This document shows, piece by piece, positions 54,341-62,879 of a stretch of DNA of 64,000 nucleotides; position 1 is the first letter of the stretch, and each line of letters opens with the position of its first letter. The DNA comes from Henricia sp. BOLD:AAB3569 (lineage: Eukaryota; Echinodermata; Asteroidea; Spinulosida; Echinasteridae). The notes beneath the pieces were generated by a model. It saw nothing but the letters and a program-made list of their open reading frames with translations. It was not told the DNA's origin and made no database searches. The stretch covers positions 62,001 to 126,000 of the forward strand of contig JBBELK010000433.1 of NCBI GenBank assembly GCA_037783545.1, in the 5' to 3' direction. Made by a program: the position numbers and the translations under genes.

Positions 54341-54393
54341 TGACCCGAAATCTATCCCATGAACCTTTGCGGCCGCTATTTGCGATAAGGTCT
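54341..54393 (-). repeat. Right terminal inverted repeat of the ISL2EU-like element
   Basis: Contains CGAAATCTATCCCATG and GCTATTTGCGATAAGGTCT, inverse to the left end, with a shorter diverged spacer (AACCTTTGCGGCC). Confidence 0.85.
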
Positions 54394-54646
54394 ATGTCAT
54401 GTACCCCCAGATTCTTTCACCATCTCAACCATCTGCGAATGTCGGTAAATTATCTGTTGTATTATTTTAATACAACAGGTTTGTAAACAATCCAACACGA
54501 CCACGTACCAGCAGACGACACGACTCGCAAATACATCCTTTAGAAGATTTCTAATGAATATTCATTACAACGTAAGCTCCCCGTGACTTCGACCAATAAT
54601 ATCGTTACGTCCTGTTTTGGACTTAATTCCCATAGACCGTGTACAA

Positions 54647-54858
54647 CTGGCGTGCAGAAGTCCCAAGTCCGAGATCCTGAACCGAAATAGACTAGTTCCC
54701 TGTCCATACATTTCAAAAATCGGAAACGGAAAACAAAACAGGATCTCGGACTTGGAACCAAGTCTATCCGTTGCCAGGCACGGAGGTAGACTGGTTTCCT
54801 GTCCTCATAGTATAGTGTATGGCGCCCTCTCGCGGCGGCCAGTGACAAAAATATCACG
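54647..54858 (-). repeat. 200-bp dispersed repeat, copy B (inverted relative to copy A)
   Basis: Full-length match to 37780-37980 with small indels (extra bases near 54770 and a longer T run near 54850). Its edge at about 54858 touches the LINE tail, so the LINE probably inserted at or in this repeat's boundary. Confidence 0.75.
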
Positions 54859-54861
54859 CAG

Positions 54862-57800
54862 TATTGAATTGAATTGAATTGAATTGAAATGGTTTATTAG
54901 GATAAAATCAATCTCGCAGCCATCTGGCCGAATTGCATGATTTACATACAAATATTAAAAGACATTAAATACATTAAAAAACAAATCGAGAGCATAGAGC
55001 GCTATCACAAGGTCACGACTATCAAAAGGTCACGACCCTCCCGTGCCTGTCCCCAGACGGGAAGAGAGCAACAGAACGAATCGGAGAAATGCACATGCCT
55101 GTCAGCAGACGAACACGTGATCCACCGCTCCCATAACCCGGAGGACAAACCCGGGAGACGTCTAGTGACCCGTGACAGCCGTGACACCGCTATATGCACA
55201 GAAAACAATTTAAACACACAATGTCAAGCAACATGAAACAAAATTATCAAAATTATGCCGAATTAAGAGTCCGAGTTAAATGGGGAATAGGACTATTTCT
55301 AAACCGTTCAGTCCTGCAATGGAATTCAGTTCGCTTTGCTAAACTTCGAGTTTGGTAAACCTTTGGTGCCACGGTTGGTAGCAGGCGGTGAAGTTTTGAA
55401 AGTGGGTTCTCCATGGATTTGGCAAAAGAAAGGCACAACTGATGGCGCCTACTGCCCAGGGTAGCAAGCTGACAGACGTCGAGAGCTTGTGAGTAATGTA
55501 TGTAATTACCACCAAGGATAATCCTACACGCTCGTTTCTGTATACGCTCCAAACTCGTACACTGTTCCTTTGTTAAGCCTCCGGACCAAGTAGCAGCGGC
55601 ATACTCCACGACAGGCCTAACGAATGTTGTGTAAATAGTTATAAGGTCACTTGTTGGAAGATTATAATGTTTCAGCGACCTTAAAACATACAAACGGCTG
55701 TTTGCTCGTTTTATAATGGACGCGACGTGTGCGTTCCATTTTAGATCTGCTTGTATAAAGATCCCGAGCAACTTAATAGTTTTGGATTGTTGAATAACCG
55801 CATCATCCAACTCCAGGACACAAGGACCAGCTTGATTTCTCACAAAGGAAACGTCCATTGTTACACACTTATTGAGATTTAGACGCATTTTGTTCCTGCT
55901 GGACCATTCTGCGAGTGATCCAAGGACGTTAGACAACTCAGAATGAGCTGAAGCACGGCGAGTCTCAACCACTGTAACGTCGTCCACATATTTAAAGACA
56001 TAAAAGCTGTTGGCATCATTTGTGGATATTGTGGTATTCGTGTCCTCGGTTCGCAAAGCGTCATTAATAAGCGAAAGAAAAATGATAGGCCCCAATTTGG
56101 TTCCCTGGGGCACACCAGCTGTTGTTGGACACCACGTTGATTTTACACCTTTGTACTTCACCCGCTGTTTGCGATCTGTTAAAAAGTTGGCGATCCATGA
56201 CACCAGGGAAGGGTGCACCTCCAAGTTGATCAACTTTGTTATTGCAATCGTGTGGTCTACTCGGTCGAACGCCTTTGAAAAGTCAGTAAGAAGAATCGTC
56301 GAGGATGTACCGCGTTTATCTGCGTTTTCGTGAAGAGTATGCAGGACGTCGATCAGACAGTGTGATGTCGACACACCCTTTAAGTTCCCATACTGTGCAG
56401 GATCTATCTTTGGTTGTAGCGATCGCATAAGTTCCTTTGCTATGAAGTGTTCAGCGATCTTGGCGAAGTGATCTGTGAGGGCGACCGGACGAAGACTGCC
56501 AATTTGCGGGGGCGAAGATTTCGGCAGTGGCACAATATCCGCGAGCTTCCATTGCATTGGGACCAATGACTGCCTGTACGAACTATTAATTATGTCTGTA
56601 AGCGGACCACTCAGTTCAAAAGCAAACGTACGAACAAGTCGAGGTGAAATTCCATCCGGGCCACTAGCTTTGTGAAGTTTGATTCTTTTAAGCTCGTTGA
56701 AAATCTCCCACTGATGGACAGATTTCATTGGGCGTGATGGGAGGTAAGCTGGTAACACAGACGCATCAAGTGGCTCCAGATCAGCAGCAATGGAAGCAAA
56801 ATAGTCAGCGATTTTGTTAGCAATTCCCTCGTGGTCAGAAGAATCAAGATAAGGGACGCTTATATTTGTAGATGTATCTTTCCCTGACATAACGCGTATT
56901 TGTTTGAACCAGTTGCCTGGGTTGGTTCTCTTCAGCCGTCGAACGCGATCCGTATAGTAGTTGGCCTTAGCAATACCGATTACGCGCCTAACCTTGTTTC
57001 TGAGCCGCCTCCATTCATGTGTGGACCCATTGTGAAAGGCTTTCTGCCGTTTAGATATGAGGGCCTTGATTTGAGGCGTCATCCAAACTTTATCGCATGA
57101 GTGTACCTTGATCATGTGACATGGAAAAAAAGAGTCAATTAAGTGCTGCAATGTCTTGTAAAAGGCATCGCATTTGTCGGATGCCCTCTGTTCGCTGTAG
57201 ACTTCGGACCAATCATGGTCGAGAATCCATGCACCACATTCTCTGATCTTACTGTCCGGCATTGGGCGAACCACCCGCTTGCGTGTAGCGTTGTTCCCAG
57301 GACAATAGTCACAAGATCGCAGTAAAACACAGGAATGGTCGCTCATACCGACAGGAGAGAGGATCTCAACATCTCGATACAAATTGGCAATGTTCGTAAT
57401 CACTTTGTCTAAAATAGCGTTCTCTCGTGTGGGCTGATTCACAATCTGAACCAGGTTGTGAGACAGAATGTCATGAAGGTCTAAACGATTAAAATCCCCC
57501 GCGATGAAGACACCGGTATTTGGGTTGTCGGTGAGGATGCGATCAATTGTGATGGCAATGTGGTCACACAGGTCAGGTGCTACCGCGCTATTAGGAGGAT
57601 AGTAGAACGCCCCAACGATAATAGAGGGGGTCTGACGCGGTAGCCTAGATGGCCGAAGCTTCACCCACAGACCTTCAACTTCGTCTGGAACGACAATGTC
57701 ATCAATCTTTCTGGCATTTAAATGATGTTTCGCATACAATGCCACGCCTCCACCGCGGCGGTCAGACCTGGACTTAGTAAACAAGTCAAAATTAGAAATG

Positions 57801-58183
57801 TTCCATATATGAGTGGGCGCACTATCCGCGAACCAGGTCTCACAGATAACCGCAATATCAACTGAGTTATTGTCGAGTACCGTGGCCAATTCACCCACCT
57901 TGTTGTTCAGTGAACGAGGATTACACAACAGTAACGTTGGCAACTGGTGCTGAACGCGTTGAAGAACCCGAGTGGGTTTAATGGTAATAAGGTTACTGGC
58001 GTTTGATGTACGCTGGCCCAAAGAGTCGAAAATGGCTGCTCGATTAGTGATAATAGGCCATATCTGTCGCTGTTTGTGCACTCCAGCTCGACAACCCCGT
58101 TGTGTCACCTTTGCAATCTGTAGTTCTTTTACAACATCCCATACTTTAATCGGAAGGAAAGGTTTTCCAAGACTAATGTACAT
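54862..58183 (-). mobile_element. LINE (EEP-RT type), nearly full length
   Basis: On the minus strand the element ends in a pentanucleotide repeat (TTCAA)n at 54862-54890 in place of poly-A, after about 360 bases of 3' UTR. The ORF carries endonuclease and reverse transcriptase. The 5' boundary is uncertain and could extend beyond 58183. Confidence 0.85.
55253..58183 (-). CDS. LINE endonuclease-reverse transcriptase
   Basis: First ATG of the frame is at 58183 (about 976 residues); the frame is open to 58261. The N-terminus has an RGCRAGVHKQRQI motif common in CR1/L2-like elements. The EEP endonuclease has CNPRSLNNK, ICETW, GAFYYPPN, AGDFNRLD and GMSDHS, which nicks target DNA to prime reverse transcription. 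The reverse transcriptase has LRPVALTDHFAKIAE, LLTDFSKAFDRVDH, TAGVPQGTKLGPI and the catalytic FKYVDD (about 55977-55994). A C-terminal RKRACRIILG-type region follows (RIQKRACRIILGGNY). The frame is uninterrupted, so the enzyme may be active. A separate ORF1 was not seen. Family: CR1/L2/Daphne group, not resolved further. Confidence 0.93.
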   Translation of the reverse strand: MYISLGKPFLPIKVWDVVKELQIAKVTQRGCRAGVHKQRQIWPIITNRAAIFDSLGQRTSNASNLITIKPTRVLQRVQHQLPTLLLCNPRSLNNKVGELATVLDNNSVDIAVICETWFADSAPTHIWNISNFDLFTKSRSDRRGGGVALYAKHHLNARKIDDIVVPDEVEGLWVKLRPSRLPRQTPSIIVGAFYYPPNSAVAPDLCDHIAITIDRILTDNPNTGVFIAGDFNRLDLHDILSHNLVQIVNQPTRENAILDKVITNIANLYRDVEILSPVGMSDHSCVLLRSCDYCPGNNATRKRVVRPMPDSKIRECGAWILDHDWSEVYSEQRASDKCDAFYKTLQHLIDSFFPCHMIKVHSCDKVWMTPQIKALISKRQKAFHNGSTHEWRRLRNKVRRVIGIAKANYYTDRVRRLKRTNPGNWFKQIRVMSGKDTSTNISVPYLDSSDHEGIANKIADYFASIAADLEPLDASVLPAYLPSRPMKSVHQWEIFNELKRIKLHKASGPDGISPRLVRTFAFELSGPLTDIINSSYRQSLVPMQWKLADIVPLPKSSPPQIGSLRPVALTDHFAKIAEHFIAKELMRSLQPKIDPAQYGNLKGVSTSHCLIDVLHTLHENADKRGTSSTILLTDFSKAFDRVDHTIAITKLINLEVHPSLVSWIANFLTDRKQRVKYKGVKSTWCPTTAGVPQGTKLGPIIFLSLINDALRTEDTNTTISTNDANSFYVFKYVDDVTVVETRRASAHSELSNVLGSLAEWSSRNKMRLNLNKCVTMDVSFVRNQAGPCVLELDDAVIQQSKTIKLLGIFIQADLKWNAHVASIIKRANSRLYVLRSLKHYNLPTSDLITIYTTFVRPVVEYAAATWSGGLTKEQCTSLERIQKRACRIILGGNYIHYSQALDVCQLATLGSRRHQLCLSFAKSMENPLSKLHRLLPTVAPKVYQTRSLAKRTEFHCRTERFRNSPIPHLTRTLNSA

Positions 58184-58254
58184 GTAGCTCTCTGATGGTT
58201 CAGCTAGACTGGTTTCCCATATTATGGCGTGTGGAACGTTGCAATATTCGATAA

Positions 58255-58520
58255 TGCACAAATATATGTGCGATGTTAAATATATATGTGCGATGTTTTT
58301 TCATATGTGCGATGTTTTTTTTCATATGTGTGCGATGTTTTTTCATATGTATGCGATGTTGAAAATATATGTGCAATAATTTGACATATATATGCAATGT
58401 TTTTTCATATGTATGCGATGTTAAAAATATATGTGCAATAATTTGACATATATATGCAATGTTAAAAATATATGTGGGATATTTCGACATATATGTGGGA
58501 TATTTCAATGTGTGGGGTCG
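58255..58520. repeat. ATATGTGCGATGTT-type tandem repeat
   Basis: Irregular units of about 22-36 bases built on ATATGTGCGATGTT and ATATGTGCAATAATTTGACAT, with T-runs of variable length. Non-coding. Confidence 0.75.
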
Positions 58521-58539
58521 CGGTGTTCGGGATATATGG

Positions 58540-58720
58540 GCGTGATCTTTCATAGATTGGTTCCCGATCCCTATAGATTGGTTCGCTTATTGCGAAAGTG
58601 TGGAATATGTGGACGGGAACCAGTCTATTCTCCTGTGTGGAATATGTGGACGGGAACCAGTCTAGATCTTTCAATGTATGTGCGTAGACTGGTTCCCGCT
58701 CCACATATTCCACATACAAC
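58540..58720. repeat. Cluster of GGAACCAGTCTA motifs, tandem and inverted
   Basis: GTGTGGAATATGTGGACGGG followed by AACCAGTCTA occurs twice in tandem (58598-58630 and about 58635-58667) and once inverted (TAGACTGGTTCCCG at 58685). The motif recurs elsewhere in the window near other inverted repeats. Confidence 0.7.
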
Positions 58721-58904
58721 GACTGAATATGAGGAGTGGATTTGCGTGCGTGATATTTGGCACAAATACAAAGAAAACCAGCCCCAATAGGCCTGTACCA
58801 AAAATAAATCAGCCTGGCAGATTAAATGACAGAAACTAAAGTGCAATTTCACGCAGCAGTCTATCAAGCTTGCAAACTTCAGTTACGGATTTGACCAAGT
58901 TGAC

Positions 58905-59375
58905 GTAATTAGTCACAAAAATTAATTGCGAAGTTGTATCTAGTGCGAGAATTAAGCCGCCTTCTAGCTTAGAGAAATTATGAAATAAGAAGGGGTCTTA
59001 AAATCGATTTATTCAGACAAGTAGGCACTTTTTTTAACGATTTTTCAGCTGTAATAAATAAGAAATATTCATGTAGAATCATTATCAATCAGCTTTATCG
59101 TCATAGCAATCGATTTAATTAGTCAAACAAATTAATTGCGAAGTTGTATCCAGTGCCGGAATCAAGCCGCCTTAATCTTAGAGAAATTGGGAAATAAGAA
59201 GGGGTCTTAAAATGCGATTTATTCAGACAAGAAGGCACTTTTAATTTATATTTTTCAACTGAAGCATAAGAACAACTCATATAGAATCACAATCAACCAG
59301 CTTTATAGTCAAAGCCATCGATTTAATTAGTCAAACAAATTAATTGCGAAGTTGTATCCAGTGCGCGAAGCCGCC
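58905..59375 (+). repeat. About 208-bp satellite, two units and a partial
   Basis: ATTAATTGCGAAGTTGTATC starts at 58921, 59131 and about 59338. Units share AAGAAGGGGTCTTAAAAT and GATTTATTCAGACAAG. The third unit is cut off at about 59370. Confidence 0.9.
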
Positions 59376-59756
59376 TTAGATATGTTTTGTGCACGCACAT
59401 GCGTCGCTTGAGGGCGCTCTTTGCACCTCCTTCAAAATGGCCGCGAAAATGTCGAAATGGCCTTACGAGCAAAAACAATGAACAACAAAGACACGTTTTG
59501 TGTCAAATTTGGGGATTCCGTGGCCTGCTTTTTGGAACAAGAGATGTTCGCCTGCTCGTCTGTTCACGCCAAACTGAGGGGCGCCGAAGCCAGTTGGCAC
59601 GATCGATTTTGCTTGCATTAATACATTTCGTCATGAATCTTTGTGAACAACGTCGGCGCATGGTGGGTCGGCGCCTGTGGCTGTGCAGCTTCGCCGCCGA
59701 GTGGCTACCGGTATACGCCTATAGTTAGGTAATGTTATGCACCTTGTACTGGAGTC
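59376..59756. other. Non-coding stretch, no gene supported
   Basis: A 66-codon ORF at 59421-59621 has no recognisable domain and no homologous copy in the window. I leave it uncalled. Confidence 0.35.
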
Positions 59757-60318
59757 AGGTCAACTCGACCGTTTACCAACTCGACTCGTACCAACTCGAC
59801 CGCGTACCAACTCGACCGCAATCCAACTCGACCGCAAACCAACTCGACCGCGTACCAAACCAACTCGACAGTCACCGCGCGCCGACAGCAACCCGGGCGG
59901 CGGGCACCGGCAAACCCCCGGCCGACAAACCCCCGGCCGGCCGCGTGTTATGTTCAGTCATGTCAGTGTGCGAGCGAGTCGACACTTACCGGCCGAATCC
60001 AGCGACGCGACACGGCTTCTCCTGTTTTGTATTTGTATAGACCTTATCGCAAATACCGCTTGGGTGAGTTTTCACAAAAGCAGTAATGTATTGTGGGAAG
60101 GTTTTCGGGGCAGACTTTGCCCCGTTTTCCTTCCCATAATACAGTTGTGCTTTTGTGCAAACTCGCCCAAGTGGTATTAGCGATAAGGTCTATGGTCGAG
60201 TTGGTTTGCGGTCGAGTTGGTACGCGGTCGAGTTGGTACGCGGTCGAGTTGGTTGACGATATATTTTTTTCCCGGTCGAGTTGGTCCGAGTCGAGTTGGT
60301 ATTCGGTCGACTTGACTG
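59757..60318. mobile_element. Element with long arrays of AACTCGACCGC at both ends
   Basis: The left end has seven or more spaced copies of CAACTCGACCG (59757-59870). The right end has the inverted form GGTCGAGTTGG five or more times (60194-60315). Total about 560 bp including a nested 153-bp MITE. The outer ends, GTCAACTCGACCG and CGGTCGACTTGAC, are nearly inverted. Iterated ends are typical binding arrays for a transposase; none is encoded here. Confidence 0.7.
60039..60191. mobile_element. 153-bp MITE with ISL2EU-like ends
   Basis: Begins AGACCTTATCGCAAATACCG and ends with the inverse GATAAGGTCT; arms of about 63 bases pair almost fully around a short loop. AT flanks both sides (60037-60038 and 60192-60193). 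The first 17 bases equal the terminus of the 41793-54393 transposon, so it is a probable non-autonomous passenger of that family. Confidence 0.87.
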
Positions 60319-60430
60319 ACATCCCTTGTACTGATACTGTATACCTATCGGTAAGAGTTGAGAAGCTGACCCTGTTGACTTATTAAGCATCGTTAAAAGG
60401 GTTAACCTGTGCAGATTTGATGGGAAAAAC

Positions 60431-62148
60431 TAGCTAAGATAATCTCAGCTCTTGCTTTATCATTTTTCATTGGGATGTGGTCTTTTAGCAGTAGAGCTGA
60501 GAAGCATTAAGAACATGAACACGCCATCACAAAACAGGACAAAACAAATGTCATTTTCTCACCGTGACACACTAATTCCCCCCTGGGACTCACCCAAATC
60601 TTGTCAGGCATAACCACTACGCAGGTCCTTGAGTGAAATAACCAGCCACGATGAATATTTTGCCAACAATTCCAACGAAACAAACCGGTATGCTCACAGC
60701 CAGTTGTTGTCTCGTGTTTTAAATGGTACTGTGTCTCGTCGTCGCGTGACCCATAGTCTGTGTACAAAGGAATTTTTATGCGCGTCGGTTACCAGTGCAC
60801 ATGCGGCCCACCAGTCAAACCTATTTTGTAATAACGTCCGCACTGCGTACGACCAACCGACACAAGCGCACATCCGACGACTGTTTGCTGCACTACTGCT
60901 ACACTACTGCTACACTATGAGGCTTGTGTCACTGGTATCACGGCTGCGGCGGAACGGCAGCCGAAGTTGGCCGACCATCACTGTTACTATTATTATTATT
61001 TCTTTCTGGTATTCATACCAAAGATTCCTCAATAGTGCTCATTGCACTGTCACTCGTAAGCGTGAGGAAACCCATGAAGAATTACAATTAGAAATGGCCA
61101 GAGACACCGGGGAATCCCCTTGCTCTTAACGAAAGAATGCTCTTGGATCTTTAGAGTGCGGGGCACTTTTAATTGTGACTGTGACCGCCCAATCGCGCGA
61201 TCTTTCGCCGACCTCTACACGCCGGCCGATGCCTATAAATCGCACACGCCGCCCGGCCTCCGCTTTAATTGTGACTTAGGTGTTAGGGATGTAAAGCCGT
61301 TGGTCCAGTGTGTTATGTAATTGTAAACGAAAGAATGCTCTTGGATCTTTAGAGTGCGGGACCAATTACATAACACACTGGACCAACGGCTTTACATCCC
61401 TAACACCTAAGTCACAATTAAAGCGGAGGCCGGGCGGCGTGTGCGATTTATAGGCATCGTCCGGCGTGTAGAGGTCGGCGAAATATTGCGCGATTGGGCG
61501 GTCACAGTCACAATTAAAAGTGCCCCGCACTCTAAAGATCCAAGAGCATTCTTTCGTTAAGAGCAAGGGGATTCCCCGGTGTCTCTGACCATTTCTAATT
61601 GTAATTCTTCATGGGTTTCCTCACGCTTACGAGTGACAGTGCAATGAGCACTATTGAGGAATCTTTGGTATGAATACCAGAAAGAAATAATAATAATAGT
61701 AACAGTTTTGGTCGGCCAACTTCGGCTGCCGTTCCGCCACAGCCGTGATACCAGTGACACAAGCCTCATAGTGTAGCAGTAGTGCAGCAAACAGTCGTCG
61801 GGTGTGCGCTTGTGTACACAGACTATGGGTCACGCGACGACGAGACACAGTACCATTTAAAACACAAGACAACAACAACTGGCTGTGAGAATACCGGTTT
61901 GTTTCGTTGGAATTGTTGGCAAAATATTCATCATGGCTGGTTATTTCACTCAAGGACCTACGTAGTGGTTATGCCTGACAAGATTTGGGTGAGTCCCAGG
62001 GGGGAATTAGCACGGTGAGAAAATGACAGATTTGTTTTGTCCTGTTTTGTGATGGCGTGTTCATGTTCTTAGTGCTTCTCAGCTCTACTGCTAAAAGACC
62101 ACATCCCAATGAAAAATGATAAAGCAAGAGCTGAGATTATCTTAGCTA
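60431..62148. mobile_element. 1.7-kb foldback element with captured SINE sequence
   Basis: TAGCTAAGATAATCTCAGCT and its inverse bound two arms of about 860 bases that meet near 61345. Both arms contain AATGCTCTTGGATCTTTAGA and GATGTAAAGCCGTTGGTCCA stretches homologous to the body of the SINE at 25526. The outer 230 bases match the 36933-37404 element. No transposase is encoded; ORFs on the arms are mirror copies of each other. Confidence 0.85.
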
Positions 62149-62150
62149 GC

Positions 62151-62653
62151 GGCGCCTGAACTTTAAGATCGGACAGAAACGTTTTCGGCTAGCGCAATAA
62201 TCCACTGCCTAATCGCCACCAAACTCCGTCTGATAGTTCTTGAGACACTCACCTTGCGTGTGTCTACGGAATTTCGGTACCATTTGTCCATTAAATTCTC
62301 CTAAAAAATGTTGGGAAATGAACGGGAACATGTGCGATGCGTCCACATGCGTGATCCAGGCATTTGGTAAAAGCCAACAGCTGGGACCAATAAAAAATCC
62401 AGGCAACTCTGGGAGTTCTGGCAACTCCGGCTTTTACCGAATGCCTGGATCACGCATGTGGACGCATCGCACATGTTCCCGTTCATTTCCCAACATTTTT
62501 TAGGAGAATTTAATGGACAAATGGTACCGAAATTCCTTAGACACACGCAAGGAGAGTGTCTCGAGAACTATCAGACGGAGTTTGGTGGCGATTGGGCAGC
62601 GGATTATTGCGCTAGCCGAAAACGTTTCTGTCCGATCTTAAAGTTCAGGCGCC
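62151..62653. mobile_element. 503-bp foldback element, GGCGCCTGAAC ends
   Basis: GGCGCCTGAACTTTAAGATC and its inverse bound near-perfect arms of about 230 bases around a centre near 62400 (GGGAGTTCTGGCAACTCC). It begins two bases after the previous foldback ends. Mirror ORFs on the two arms are not genes. Confidence 0.82.
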
Positions 62654-62715
62654 GCCATATTGGAAAAAAACAACATTACCTATGGGGGATACATTATCCC
62701 CCATAGTTCTAGGGG

Positions 62716-62808
62716 TAAACCCAATCCACATACACGCCCAGGATTCGAAACGGGTACGCCAGAGGAAAGGCGAGGAAAGAACCACTACGCCAACCGGACC
62801 GCCATTAA
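62716..62808 (-). mobile_element. tRNA-derived SINE, second copy of the 26574 family
   Basis: The minus strand reads GGTCCGGTTGGCGTAGTGGT and later CCCGTTTCGAATCCTGGGCG, with GTATGTGGATTGGGTTT after it. Aligns with 26574-26712 along the whole head. Confidence 0.7.
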
Positions 62809-62879
62809 GCAAATTAAATTAAAAATGATCAACGGGGGTTTGAAAGAAGAAATACAAATAAAGCAAACTAACAAACAGA

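Larger units (their letters stand above)
41793..54393. mobile_element. ISL2EU-like DNA transposon (12.6 kb, with a nested LTR element)
   Basis: AGACCTTATCGCAAATAGC at 41793 is exactly inverted at 54375-54393. A second perfect inverted block, 21 bases ending in GATTTCGGGTCA, lies at 41847-41867 and 54341-54361. AT at 41791-41792 and 54394-54395 fits a two-base target duplication, though the palindromic nature of AT weakens it. Inside are two convergent genes: SAP-SWIM-YqaJ-PHD (plus) and THAP/DDE transposase (minus). As I recall, ISL2EU transposons pair a DDE transposase with a YqaJ-type nuclease, which is why I use that name. Without the 5.0-kb LTR insertion the element would be about 7.6 kb. 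Two SINE-like pieces and two MITEs lie in its introns and intergenic part. Confidence 0.82.

Noticed and set aside
60629-61953. ORFs of 66-166 codons repeated on both strands
   Set aside because: Again mirror copies from a foldback element; part of the sequence is SINE-derived, so no gene is supported.
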